Assembly: GCA_034336665.1 (NCBI GenBank)
Contig: JAPFBE010000002.1
Span: forward strand, 18,392,906-18,456,905
Source: Luscinia megarhynchos
Lineage: Eukaryota; Chordata; Aves; Passeriformes; Turdidae
Reading direction: 5' to 3'
Length of the DNA stretch: 64,000 nt
Part shown: piece after piece, positions 52,373 to 64,000 of the stretch
How the letters are laid out: every line of letters starts with the position of its first letter
Numbering within the stretch: position 1 is the first letter of the stretch
Translations under genes and position numbers: made by a program
The notes under the pieces: generated by a model
Told to the model about the DNA's origin: nothing
The model's input: only the letters and a program-made list of their open reading frames with translations
The model's database searches: none

Positions 52373-54415
52373 ATGTCAGAGATTTCCTGATTTATTTCCA
52401 AAAGAGGAGAGATTTTTTCCTCTCACTGAGCAGTCTTCATCAGAGACCCAGGTGCTAAGGTACCTGTTAACTCGCTGAAGACACAGGACTACAGAAAGGC
52501 ATAACCTCACTAGAAAAGGAGAAAAGCAAAAGGGTTTCCTGCTATGCTCCAAAGATGGTCCCACCAAATTCTGGTCCCTACAACTCTGGGAAACACCCAG
52601 CTTCATCTAGATTGATCTGGGAGTTTCTATGTTAAGACATCCATGTTCCCCTTATAAAAGTCATTAAAGTAGGTTATAATTGATGTTTTAATTTACTTTC
52701 CTGTGAGATGCAGATCTGAAATTTGTAACACTGAGTCTTTTCCATCGTTGAATTATGATGATGTGGCCATTTATTAGATTTGTTGCCTTCTAAAGCTAGA
52801 TGGGCATTTATCTCTTAAACATATGTGCAGTGAAAATATTACTGTCTGCACATCTTTTTTTCATGGGTCTCTTCTTTCTAATTTAAATTAGGGTTAGAAG
52901 GCATGTTATGACAGTCCAGTGAATGATTGGCTGAACAGCCACAAGTGCCTTTAAAAATTTAATATGCACAAATATCATTAGTTCTTTTGGGATTTAATTA
53001 AATTCAAGATTGTTCCCTTAATCTTTATATGTTTAAAACAAACAGCTGTATCAAGAAGATGTGGAAAATGGAACATTTGTTTTTTATTGCACTCCATGCA
53101 GTTTGCATTTGTTTTAATCAGATATTCTATATTGGAAGAAGAAATTTAACACTTCTTTTGACATTGCACAATCCACTTAAGAGAACACCTTCACTTATTT
53201 TTCTGGTGCTCTTTCCTAACACATCCATCCATGTTTTGTACCTTGAATCTCTAAGTATGGGGAAAAATACACTCATCTTCAGCCATGGTAGGAATGGGGT
53301 TAATACAGCTGGAGCCAGGGGAGTCTCTGCAATAAACACAGCTCTGAATGATTTCTTTGGAGCTAGCCCTCGTATGTGGTGGAATTCTCCTCCCTCTTTT
53401 TCAGTGTTGCTGTCCTTCCAGTGAAATGGGATGGGTGTCCATGTTAGTCAAATCATCAACCCAGGACACATGGTGGCTGGCAATTGGCTGCAAATACAAG
53501 ATAGTGTTCAATGCTATTGCCCTCTCCTGTTTTTTCTTTGCTTTTGTGAGCACCACTGCCCTCTTGTTGCAAGGACTTTAACTTACAGAGATTCAGCTGG
53601 GAGGTGTTCAAGCTCCTCTTCTGGGAACTGGTCAACACTCAGCAAATGTTTCTCTTTGTGAACATGTGGTGAAAAAGCAGTATATTTATTCTCAGAGGCT
53701 ATCAATGGGAAACAAAACAAAACCAGTCCACAGCAGAGAAGGAAAATTCAGAAATTATGTGCTTGACTCTTGCTACTTCTCTTTTTAGTATCAAGTTCAA
53801 TGTTTAATGCTGAGAAGAAAAAGGAAATTTCTCTTAGGAAAGACTGCTGAGTATCTCAGTGCTGTACTCTCAAACCTTTTGTCACAGGGAGATGTGGCCA
53901 TTTTCATCCAGTTTTTTCCAGTTTTGTCTTCCTGAAGAGCTGGCTCTCACCTCTCGTACTGCCTGAACAGCAGAACCCATTCCAAAAGCTCTTGCCCAGG
54001 CTGCCTGTGAGTAAGGGAGAGAGGCAGGCACCTCCAAGCAGAGTTTAACCCTGCTGTCTTAAAGCGGAATGAGCTCTCCCCTGGATTTTTTTTTCTTCCT
54101 CTACTGACTCTCTTTCATAGACCAGACTCTGACTGTAAGAACACTGAAGGCAGGGAAGCTGAATCTTGCCCTTTGGTACTGTCAGGCAGAAGCTGTCCCT
54201 AGGGAGTGACTCAGACAACAGCCCTGCAGCAGAGGCAGCTTGAGCTCAGAGAAACTTTTTGTGCTGAAAGGAGTAAACCTCCTAGGAATGTGCTGAGTTT
54301 GGGAGATTAAAGTGATGGACACACAGAAATATTGGCAGGCTGTTGTAAGATGACCTTTCCAAGGAGCACTCTGTGTGCCTGAGCAGTAGATTTCAAATGG
54401 TGCAGCAGAACTGTT

Positions 54416-54602
54416 GAATAGAATATCCTAAGTTGGAGGGGCCTCTGGAGGTCTCATCTCTAGCCCTTAGGTAGAAAAAACTAAAGCAGGTCCAGCTTCT
54501 CCAGCATCTCTTGGTCTTTCCCTACGAGCAGGTTTTGAGTATCTCTGAGGGTGTGGATGTTTCCCCAAACAATGTGGACCAGGCTGTCCTGAACTGCAGA
54601 AT
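54416..54602 (-). mobile_element. Diverged CR1 LINE 3' fragment
   Basis: On the + strand the segment begins AATAGAATATCCTAAGTTGGAGGGGCC, the complement of the CR1 3' tail in the AGAATA-TGAGTTGGAAGGGACC style. It runs through CAGGTTTTGAGTATCTCTGAGGGTG and CAATGTGGACCAGGCTGTCCTG, which match the block that normally reads GTTTTGAATATCTCCAAGGATGGAG and CAACCTGTTC. It is more diverged than the copy 2 kb upstream. It is intronic and antisense to F13A1. Confidence 0.65.
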
Positions 54603-55749
54603 ATTTTGAATGGTTCAAGATTCCATTCTCATAAGGTACAAAGTCCCTCTATAAGGATGGCTGGTCTTGTCTCACAGGGAATTCAGCTGGAGCTGGGAAA
54701 ACTTGAAGTATCCTTTTGCAGGGCTGTGCCTGCAGTGGGGGCTGTTTATACAGCAGTGCCTATGAAGCTATTCAGAAGTTACTAGTTTCCAGCTCTGAGA
54801 AAGTTCCCAAAGTTGACATTAATCCATCACAAAATTTTTTATCCATTAAAGACTAATTTTGATCCTGAAAAATGTGACAATTGTAATGGATTGATCCTGC
54901 AGTGTGCACAGAACTTTCTATTTCCGTTATTCCCTAAAATTTACTTTCCTTTCTCTTTTCTTTTTCACTCCTATTTTTTCTTCTTTTGCATCATTAAAAA
55001 GATGATTAATGAAGCAAGTAAAGCGAGTAGAGACTGCTTAATCCTTCTAATTGATAATGAATCAAGGGTACCTGGGACAAATACTTCTTCTCTCATGTGA
55101 AACCAGATCTGAAACACTTAGAAAACAACCTTTAATTACAATCCTTTTTAATCCACAGTCCATTTAAATGCCATTTTCAGAGAATTAATGGGTCAAATTG
55201 TATAAAAAAATGTATATATGCATGTAAATGTATATAATTTTTTGTGTATATATATGTGTGAATATATAAATAATTCACACCAATATCTTGAAAGTTACTT
55301 TTACAGACATTCTTCTGTGATAGTTCCTTATAACTGAAGTTGTTCTTGCTTTAACAGACTGTTTTCTGTAGAGTCATCCCTGATGGAATTGACTGAAATG
55401 CTAACATGTGAATTAGTATAATTTAGTTTTGCACATAATCCTTCATTAAATTAGGACCATAGTTGCCTGCCAAAGTATGGAACACAATGAATATGCCAAA
55501 ACAGCCACATGGAAAAATATCCACTTATAAAGAGTAATTAGATGTAATTCCAGTTCTTGTGCTGGACCTCAGCCCTGGCGCAGTACCTATGGTTTAAGAG
55601 CTGCTCTGTCACCACATATTTCCTTCATTTCTGCCTCCTTTCTGGCTTTTGCAAGAGGAAAGGTGAGCATCACTACTTGGGTGATACTTGTTTCATTGAT
55701 CTGGGGTTGTGATGAAAAAGCCACAAGAAAAGTGCAGATGCTGTGCTTA

Positions 55750-55813
55750 CATCTAGTTCCCTACTGTGGGGTTAGTTAATTAATTAATTAGCATCTAGTT
55801 CCCCACAGTGGGA
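55750..55813. repeat. Nested direct and inverted repeat around TTAATTAATTAATTA
   Basis: CATCTAGTTCCC occurs at 55750-55761 and again at 55792-55803. The 13-base arms at 55759-55771 and 55801-55813 are inverted copies matching at 11 positions, flanking a loop that is itself a TTAA palindromic run. Confidence 0.85.
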
Positions 55814-58262
55814 TTAATTCCAGTTTGTTTGGAGCCTCAGTGAACCCAGGGGACTCCTTCACTCAATCTGTCCCTGACTCCTGCCTTCGTGGTGATGGGA
55901 ATATTTTGTGTTTCTCTTCATTTTCCACAATGCAGGGCTTAGCCTGGCCGAGCATAGTTCCCACATGTGGGACAGTCAGTTTGCTGTGAGTGCTGCAAAG
56001 TTTCCACTGGCACTGCTGCACTGGCAGGGATTTCTCTGAAAAGCAGATGTATGATGAGAGGGGCTTATACAGCCTTCAGTCTTGCTTTTAGTAGTAGTTT
56101 CCAGTATGTGGCTGTAAATCCTTGAGGGGTTGATGAGTTTATACAGTGCATCCTGACTCTAATGATGTATTTCCCCACATCCTCATAAATTGCTGTCTAT
56201 TTGTGTTTTCCTTAAATGGCTTCATAAATCCATTTCTATTGGTCTAGCCCTAAATGTTATTATGAACGTTTTATTCATTGACGCATTTCTGGAACGACCA
56301 TAAATTCCAGTCCCCCAGGCTACTGTCACCTTTCCATATGTGTGCATGTGTGGACACCCACACACCTGTCCATATGCTCTCCTCAGGCTCCTATAAATCA
56401 TTGGCTTCTGGCCTGAAATCAGAGGAGAGACTTACTGCTCCTTTTTCCACAGTCTTCCCAAGCCAGTTCTGGAGGGGTAGTTATAAACACATCAAAGAAG
56501 CTAAGAACATAAAGATGTTAGAGCTGATCCTGTATGGCTTAATTAGGGGACACCAAATTCCCATTATGGTCAGAGGGATATCTGAGTTCAATTAAGTAAC
56601 CAGAGGTCCAGCTCAGGATGCACACACCAGAATCAGTGGAGCTCTTCATACTGTCCTACAGGAATGATTCCAGGATTATTGAGATTTTGATGATTTTTGT
56701 CAGGCAATAATTCTGCCTTAGTGGGAAGTATTGCTACCTCTGCTGTCACCTGTCCTCCTCAGCAGCTCTGGGGCTGGGCAGGTTGTAGACAACAGAGGTG
56801 CTGAATATGAGATGTCCCCCAGCACTAGGGATGGGATATTGAGCTGAGTTGTGACTCTGGGGTAAAAGTTGCTCTTTGGAAAACTTTGGATCTTCATATT
56901 TTAGAAAGTTTCTTGGTACTGTCAAGAGAACTGACTGGTCTAGAGGACATACAGTGTTGGTAGGTAACTTGGCACTGTGAGTTTATTAGATGCTTTTTTC
57001 ACAAAGAAGTACAAAAAATTGAGCAGAGATACAGAAACTCCTGATGGTCTAAACTTGGAGTCTCATTTTGTGACAGAAAAAATAATTTATTTGCAGAGGA
57101 ACATATTTCCTGGAGATTGACTCCCAGCAGACAAGAGGCCTATTTGCCAGCTCTTAGCAAAAAGCAAACCTCTCCACTTTCTGAACAAAGACATTGGGGT
57201 ATTTTTTTCCTCCCCTTTGGAATTCCAAGTTGGGCCTCAGAGGAGCAGAGAGGAGGGAGTCCCTAGAGGTAGTCTATGAATGCAGTATTTCATGCAAAGC
57301 AATCTTTATTAGGCTGGCTTTTGCACTGCTGCAGCAGCATCAAGTGGCACATAAAATCTGGCTGTATTTTTTCATTGTTTTACCAGCTAAGGTGGCTGAT
57401 GTGTTTTACAATTGTAAAGTACTAGAAACATTCACTTCTGGGACAGAGTGGCCAGATTTAAGGATTCATAACTGGAGCCATGAGCAAAACTTCTTTCAAG
57501 ATATTTGCATTTACTTCTTTTCCAGGTTTATATGTAGCACTTCTGAATTTGGGGGTGGGAGGAACCCATATGAGATGTCAGAGATTTAGGTATTACTGCT
57601 TTTAACAAAAAATTTCTACTTCTTCTTCTTGCTTCTTTTGGTTGTTTGGAATTTTATTGGAGCACCTCTCCTGTTTCATTTTCAATTTGTTTTATCCTGT
57701 GTTTCGTGTCATAGATCCCATATGCTAAAATCACCCATCTCCAAGGCTGCTTGCTATCAAAAGGCTTACCTCTGCTACACTCTGTACTGGTGACTTCCAG
57801 CTCAAACTTATTTATCAACATATCACAATTAATATACTTCCATGGATGGTGTTGAAATAGGTTTTTTAACCCTTTATATGAAAGAGTGTATCTAGATAAA
57901 ACAAATGAACTTTTAGAAAAATTGTTAATTACTGTGTGTAATATATATTCCAAAGGGAGACAGATCACTTAACTCCTTGAAAAGCCAATCGTCCAAGGAG
58001 GGTTCCTAAAAAGACAAAGATACAGCCGAGATACAGCTTTGTTCACCTCCTTCTCTTCTGAGGGATCCCACTTCCATCAGGAAGGAAATGTTCTGTGAAG
58101 CTCACTAGATCTCTAATCTCTGTGCTGCCAAACCTTCCCTCCTTGCTGCTGGAAGTAAAGCTCAGTTGTGTAGGATCTATCCAAGAGCACCTGCTGGTCC
58201 CTCCAGTGTCTGTGCCAACAGCACAGCACTAATTCAGCCGTGGCATTTATGAGCTGTTTAAT

Positions 58263-58282
58263 GCACACACACACACACACAG
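58263..58282. repeat. (CA)n microsatellite
   Basis: About ten CA units in F13A1 intron 3. Confidence 0.9.
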
Positions 58283-61200
58283 AGCAGTGGCATGTCCACT
58301 GGGGATCAAGGGGAAAACTGAAAACAGAGAGAAACAAGAGAAAACGGGAGCTTGCAGGGCCAGGATAGAGAAGGAGAAGGAGGAGAATAGTCCAAGCAAA
58401 GCCTGGTTCCTATTAGTCACCTGTAAAGAGCAGCAGCAGAATTGGGTGACTGGAGGAGGACCACTCATGTGTTGACAGCTGAACTCACTGTACCCATCTC
58501 TCACCCTCTCTCTGTTGCTGTAAATCTCTCTCTGCTGTGGAAGTTTTACCCAGAATTTAACATAGCTTGTCTCTGTGCCTGATGGGCCCAGAGTTGACAT
58601 GCTGGGGAGGAAAGGCATATGTTGAAAATAACTCACTTTGAATGCATGTGTGCAGCCACAGTTCTGTGGTTTAGGTGGATCATTATTTGGGGCTACATAA
58701 GTAGATTTTGGCAAGCTTGAACCAATGCTGCACTTTGCTCTTTGCCCCTGCAAAGTGTCTATATGTGACAGGGGACATCCCATGCATGCCCACATCCACA
58801 CATGCTGCAGTCATGGAGCCTTTTGCCATGTAAACCTTTACTCATGTTTTTTTAATTTATTTTCTATATTCCTTTAATAGCGACAGCAGCTACTTTGCTC
58901 CTCTTTGCCTGGAAATCCCAAGATGTGTAGAGTTGAGCTGAGCTGCAGCTGAAGTGTGGCGCTTTAGGATCCCAGTTTGGTTAGCTACAGAAACCAGGGT
59001 GGAATAAGAAAGGATAAGAAAGAAGTATCAAAGGATTACAGACCTGTGCACTGTGCATCAGGGGAAATAGATTTGTTTGTGCCATTAAATATTCTGTACA
59101 AGGGAGGTTTCTCTAAAGAGTATTGTTTTCTGGCAGTATTGTGGCTCAGGACCCAGCACTGAAATGCAGTGGTTGGAGGCCTGGGAAAGGGGGTCACTGT
59201 GAGTTCTCTCCTGTCCTCTCCTGCTTCAAAGGCAGGACAGTCAGCAGCTTCTATTCAGTACATGATATCTTTGAAGGAGTCTATAAAAAAATTCACCCAG
59301 TGCAGGAATCTCCAGACTTTCTGAGTTCACAGGCTGGATTTTCTCATTACCATGAGTGAGTTAGAGTGAGCAGACAGGGACATCCCAACAGCCTGATGTC
59401 ACTCAACGATTTTGTCTGCCACAGAGCAATTGGCTGTGAAATGTCCTCATGTGAGGGCCAGGGCCTCCTACACCCAAAGCAAACGTGAAGCACTGGGGAG
59501 TGAGGCAACCACAAAGAACTGGCTGTGGAGCATGGTTTAGGCTGCCAACTCCTGGAGCAAATCAGAGCTGGAGAGATCCTGAGCCAGCTAATGCTACTGG
59601 CATAATGTCAGCACCCTCCTGTCAGCATAAAAAGGGTTTATCTTGTCTACATGTCCCAGTCCTGACATGTACTCAAACTGCCTCCTGCCTCTCTGTGGTT
59701 GGGTTAGCAGCAGAGACCCTTCAGAGAGTGCTCTGCCAGGCACTCACAGGCTTTTGGTAATGAGTCTTTGGACAGTATTGAATATTCTTCCTTAGAGACT
59801 CAGCCAGAGAATGGAATCACCACTGCATGTTACCCCTTCTGAGAAACAGCCAATGTTGCAGATATCCCAGCTAGGAGCCAAAGCTGGCTCTACTTTTACA
59901 CTGCAGCCAGAAATGTGTGCTCAAGATGTAGATAAAGGTCAAAAGGCCAAGCCATCCTGATAGGACTTCCCAACAAATTTGATAAACATAGTACTGAGCC
60001 CATGCAAGAATTATTTGGCCAGCAACCTTAGTGTGCAATGCCAAAGTTACTCAGCTTTATAGCACTCTAGTATCAAGACAACAGATGTGTGTACATGAGA
60101 CTAGTGTGGCTGATGCTGTCAGATGTCTAGATGTGCATTTACAATTCAGCTCCACAAGCTCCTGACAGAAGTAACAATTCCCTTACTCTTTCATTTACCC
60201 CCCTTATTCTTCCATTTGCATTTTGTTTGGTTTGGTTTTTGGTTTGGTTGAATTGGTACTATTTCAGAAGATTAGGGAACCTGTCCTCTCTTTAAAGAAA
60301 ACATTGGAAATTGCTCACTGTGCTCTTGAAGGCTCTGCCCATCTTCCCAAACTTCCTTGTGGTTTCAGAATTTATGTAACCATTAGCAAGCACCAAATCA
60401 TGAGTGTCTGTCAGGACAAAAAATATTCTCTTGTATTTACTATTTATAACACCTGCAAAGTATCCTGACTTCTAGGATTTCCATCCCTGACAAATCTGGA
60501 ATGTCTGCAGGGATGTAGAGCATCCCTGGTGCCCCAGACCACCTTCTCCTCATGGGTGAGCAACCTAATGCAGTGACCTCTTACTCTGTGTGACCAGATG
60601 TGTGGGGACTCTGGGCTGAAAGAACCTTGCCTACTCCTCGACAGCAACTACAGCTGATCCCCTGTAGAGCAAAGGGTATATTATGGTGTATTGTGGCTTT
60701 GTATGTTTGGAAGGGAAAATGGGGGTTTTAAGTTTTCAGAAAAACTGAGAATACCAGAGGCTTGGTACTTTGCCAGACCTGCTTATGTCCTCTTTGAGAT
60801 CCTATCTGGTTTCTGTAGGTAGATTTTCTGGGAAGTGGTTCTGCAGTCTCCCCATGTACACGTGGCATACACAGACACGGTGGTGCAAAGTCACTGCCAG
60901 AGCACAGCTTCTGTCCCCAGCAGGCTCCTACACTGACATGCAGCTTCCAGCAAAGACAAGGATGTCAGTTCCTAACCATGTTAAAATAGTAATCTCTTCC
61001 CCCTCCCACCTTTCTGAAGGAGGTATGGGAGGTATTTTTAAAAGCAGAACTTGTTAACGGTTTTCAAGGATATCAGTTCAACTACTTGGTTTGCCTTGCT
61101 GCTTTGTTTGCGTGGACTGCTTTTTTTAGAAAAAGATTATGTCAAAACTAGAAGCAAAATATCAACTGTAGAGGCAAGCTGGGTCATACACAGTTGCACT

Positions 61201-62770
61201 ACAAAGAACAAGAATGTGTTCAGCTCCCAGATCTGTTACCTCTATAGGCTCTCCTCTCTACACTGGCTTTCTTTTGATGGTTTATATTTGAAGTGTCCAG
61301 TGCTCTATCTTCTAGTGTTTCCTATTGATTTTGCTCTCTTATTCTCGTCCTTTATTCTTCTTAGGTATTTTCCTTCCATTGTGCTCCTCACTGATCTGAA
61401 TGAGTTTCATGGGTTGCAGCATCCTTGGCCTGCAGGGCAAAGTGGGCTATTTATGTGCACTGAATATCTGCAAAATGGAAATTCATGTGCTCAGAATAAT
61501 CTCTTGGATGAAGCACAGTAGCCCCAGATTTCTCAGAAACACAAATGTCATGGCAGCTTGCAAGTTTCAGATTTAAAGCTGGAGTTGTCCTTTCCCAAAA
61601 TGTAGCAATGTTCAGATCTCGTGATTATCTCTCCATCGGTAGTATAAAAATAAGCAAGCAAGAAAATGAGTTTAATTTTGAAGTTCTTAAATAGTAGGAA
61701 TGAAAAATATAGAAGTCTGTCCCTCCGTCTGCCATCATTGGTTTTCATTGCCCTATTTTTGAATGAGAGACACTAACTTCCAGCCTAAAATATGAAATGA
61801 AGAGTAGATTTGAGAATGAGATAAGGAACTCATCCTTCTCACAAGTGTCTCTTCTGTCTATGCTTCTGGTTGGCTTCCAGATTTATTTTGGCTCTACCTC
61901 AGTCTCGAGGGGTGGAGCCTCACACAACTCTGAATCCTGGCACTGTACATGTTTACATATACCCTATCTAGTCTAGCTGTTTTTAGAGTTGGCAGAGTAA
62001 AATAAGCTCCTCTGGGGTGTGATTTGTCTTACTGTGAGGCAGACTCTCACGTGTGGTGCTTTGGAGGTGTGTCATACTTTGGGACCCGTTTCTGGCAGAG
62101 AAAGTTTGGCCATTCAGCCCCAGTGTGGTGGTTTATATTCTGGGCATCCAGAATTGGTTCATCCCTAAGGAGTGGATGCTCAGTGGGAACCGAGCACTGG
62201 GTATCTACAAGTGGACTCATTTGTGTTTCCTTTATCTCTGTGGAATTCATGAAAGAGCTCTTGGTCTCTGCTTGGCAGTGCAGTAGTGCAGAGAAGAACA
62301 GGGGTTCTGCTGAGCTAAAGGGCTCCAAAGCTGATGTCTGTGCCCCAGAGGGCACTCTTGTGCTAGTGACAATGGTGGTGGCTACATCTGAACTGGAAAG
62401 GGGCTCTTACCTAAACTCCTAAACTTACCAACAGTCTAGCTGGTGCTGTTGATACCAAGACAAGGAGGAAGCTGGAGTGCAGCAGTGAACAAGAATAGCC
62501 TGGACAGCCCTTTCTCATGCTGGCAGGGCTATCTATGCTCCTGGCAGTGTGGCAGAGCTCAAGCCAGTGAGACTGGAGCTTGTTGGAGTGAGGTGGGTGG
62601 AGGTGTGGGCACAGGCTTCCTGCAGGGGGCTGTTGAAGGTACTTGTGTGGATGTGCTGTCAAGTTACTAGGCCCTGTGAGGGGCAATGAGAGAGTAGGTT
62701 ATAAGACAAAAGGACTGCTAGAAATTTAAAAACTGCCAAAGCAAGTGAACCTCTTCACTTCTCTTTCCAG

Positions 62771-63022
62771 GTCGCTACCCACAGCAAAATAAAGGCACCT
62801 ACATCCCAATCGTAGTAGGCAGCGTGCTAAAACCTGGTCAGTGGGGAGCAAAGATTATCCACAGGGAAAACAACTCCATTCGGCTGTCCATCATGTCCTC
62901 TGCCACCTGCATCATCGGGAAGTTTCGCTTGTACGTTGCAGTCTTGACTCCCTACGGCATCCTTCGGACCCGCAGGAATTCAGCCACCGACACTTACATC
63001 CTGTTCAATCCCTGGTGCCAGC
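62771..63022 (+). CDS. F13A1: F13A1 third coding exon: rest of beta-sandwich
   Basis: This exon is 252 bases, entered in phase 1 (GGT split codon, Gly-Arg-Tyr-Pro) and left in phase 1 after NPWCQ. It completes most of the beta-sandwich and reaches the edge of the catalytic core. Recognisable stretches are [49 protein letters not shown] and [11 protein letters not shown]. The last is a hallmark of transglutaminases, just before the core domain. Compared with human FXIII-A the length is unchanged and most differences are conservative; one is Leu for Trp just before TPYG. The acceptor is cttctctttccag ending at 62770 and the donor is gtaagt at 63023. The Cys-His-Asp catalytic residues are encoded in later exons outside the window, so the gene is cut by the window edge and not broken. 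Confidence 0.97.
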
Positions 63023-64000
63023 GTAAGTAGCTGGTCAGAGGCTTACACTCTCTGCTGCTGGCCTCTTCAGGGTTTGGGCGGGCTGGTCCTGGAATGGGAG
63101 CATGGTACCAAGGAGGTTGGAGACATGTCAGTTTGGGTCTGGAAAATTTACAGTAACTCTGCCAAAAGCCAAGTCTTTGAGGGTGGGGAATAGCCCTGTG
63201 TGAACAGGGCTCCCTGCTGGAAACCAATGCCTTTGTTTCATCTAAACTCTGCAGTTTTATGAGGCCAAGCCTGTGTTTGCCAGTAAACATACCCCAAGGC
63301 TTTACTCTGACTTCAGTGGGCAACATTGAGAGTCTCCAGTGCCTGTGTGTGCCTTAAAAAAGTCAGTATGGGCACATTTTTTCCAGGATTTGGTGTGGGG
63401 CAGGATGCGGCAGCCTCACGTACTCTGTTGACTCACATTGCTAATTGCCACATTTGGGACTGAACATCTGCAGTTAAAATGCTGCAGGAATTCAATGAGA
63501 GCTGCTGTTCCTGCACAGGTTGGGTGGAGTCAGCTTGCTGTGGCATCACTAGTGGTGCCTTCCTGCTGCTACATGACATTTGCCCTTATAACTTCCCCTT
63601 TAGTGGTGACTAATTAACAATGGTGCCCTCTCTGAGGAACAAAACATTTTGCAAATGAGCCTTTTTTTATAACACAGTAGGTTGAAGAAAAATTTAATTT
63701 ATTTTTAGATCTCCCAGGATTCTTGGAAGAAATTAGGGTTTTCACTGTCAGAGTTGTATTTTACCTAATGAACTCTGTGTCTGGCTTTCAGGAGAGGGCA
63801 AGGAGGACCAGAGAGGTTTGGCTCAGCCTGCTGACAGGCTGTAGCACTGTAGCACAGCATGCAAGGCTCCAAGTCACATGTATTGCAGTATATTTAGGTC
63901 ACCAGCTAACTTCAATATTCTCCTGCTACTCTTCCTTCATCTTTCCATTTTTTTACCACAGTATTTGCATCAAATAATCCTCTACTAAACAAGGGCCCTC
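63023..64000 (+). other. F13A1: Start of F13A1 intron 4
   Basis: Begins with the consensus donor gtaagt. No further exon of the transglutaminase core is visible before the window ends. Confidence 0.9.

Larger units (their letters stand above)
51349..62770 (+). other. F13A1: F13A1 intron 3
   Basis: An 11.4 kb intron, gtaagt to tttccag, phase 1. It contains two antisense CR1 fragments, a (CA)n repeat, a TATA-rich stretch near 55200-55270 and a small mixed direct/inverted repeat. Open frames of 130-184 codons inside it (for example 58247-58801 minus and 61051-61521 plus) have no recognisable similarity. Confidence 0.92.

Noticed and set aside
58247..58801. 184-codon minus-strand open frame in F13A1 intron 3
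   Set aside because: No recognisable family; its C-terminal end is the translated CA repeat; length is within what chance gives in 64 kb.
61051..61521. 156-codon frame with hydrophobic segments
   Set aside because: Considered as a nested small membrane protein, but no similarity, no Kozak support and no repeats or exons around it.
1..64000. tRNA/rRNA genes, CRISPR arrays, endogenous retrovirus genes
   Set aside because: No B-box-type tRNA core, no spaced identical repeats and no gag/pol/env-like frames were seen on either strand.

Overview
This is vertebrate nuclear DNA, almost certainly from a bird. The evidence is AT-rich, exon-poor sequence, GT-AG spliced coding blocks with kilobase introns, and interspersed repeats dominated by CR1 LINE fragments. 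One of these is a minus-strand copy with the typical avian 3' end (AATCATAGAATCA as read on +). There are no bacterial operons, ribosome binding sites, CRISPR arrays or phage genes. Most long open frames in the window look like chance products.

The one gene supported with high confidence is the 5' part of F13A1 (coagulation factor XIII A chain, a plasma transglutaminase), on the + strand. Three coding exons are visible: 45551-45698 (start codon, activation peptide and thrombin cleavage site), 51160-51348 and 62771-63022 (together the N-terminal beta-sandwich). They join in phase (1/1, 1/1, then out at phase 1) and encode the first 196 residues. The catalytic core and beta-barrels lie beyond the right edge. 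The non-coding first exon is not proven. A purine-rich, PU.1/RUNX/ETS-like segment at about 44.40-44.56 kb followed by a possible donor at 44619 is the best candidate, and a TATATAAG box at 45410 is an alternative.

Positions 1 to about 44.3 kb look like intergenic sequence 5' of F13A1. They hold a 3' CR1 fragment (about 9.44-10.11 kb, +), an old L3/CR1-like fragment (about 27.33-27.45 kb, -), microsatellites, and a decayed frame at 6.5-6.8 kb that resembles a protocadherin cadherin repeat. From 40.7 kb on there is a diverged dispersed repeat whose second copy is at 48.0 kb, and a GC-richer stretch at 42.3-43.4 kb with a perfect CRE palindrome. Inside the gene, intron 2 contains a CpG-rich patch (48.19-48.47 kb). 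Intron 3 contains two minus-strand CR1 fragments (51.86-52.37 and 54.42-54.60 kb), a CA repeat and a small mixed direct/inverted repeat.

I did not find a new multi-gene system. The observations most worth checking are the lengthened activation peptide of this F13A1, its unplaced promoter/first exon, the intronic CpG-rich patch, the unclassified repeat pair and the cadherin-like remnant.
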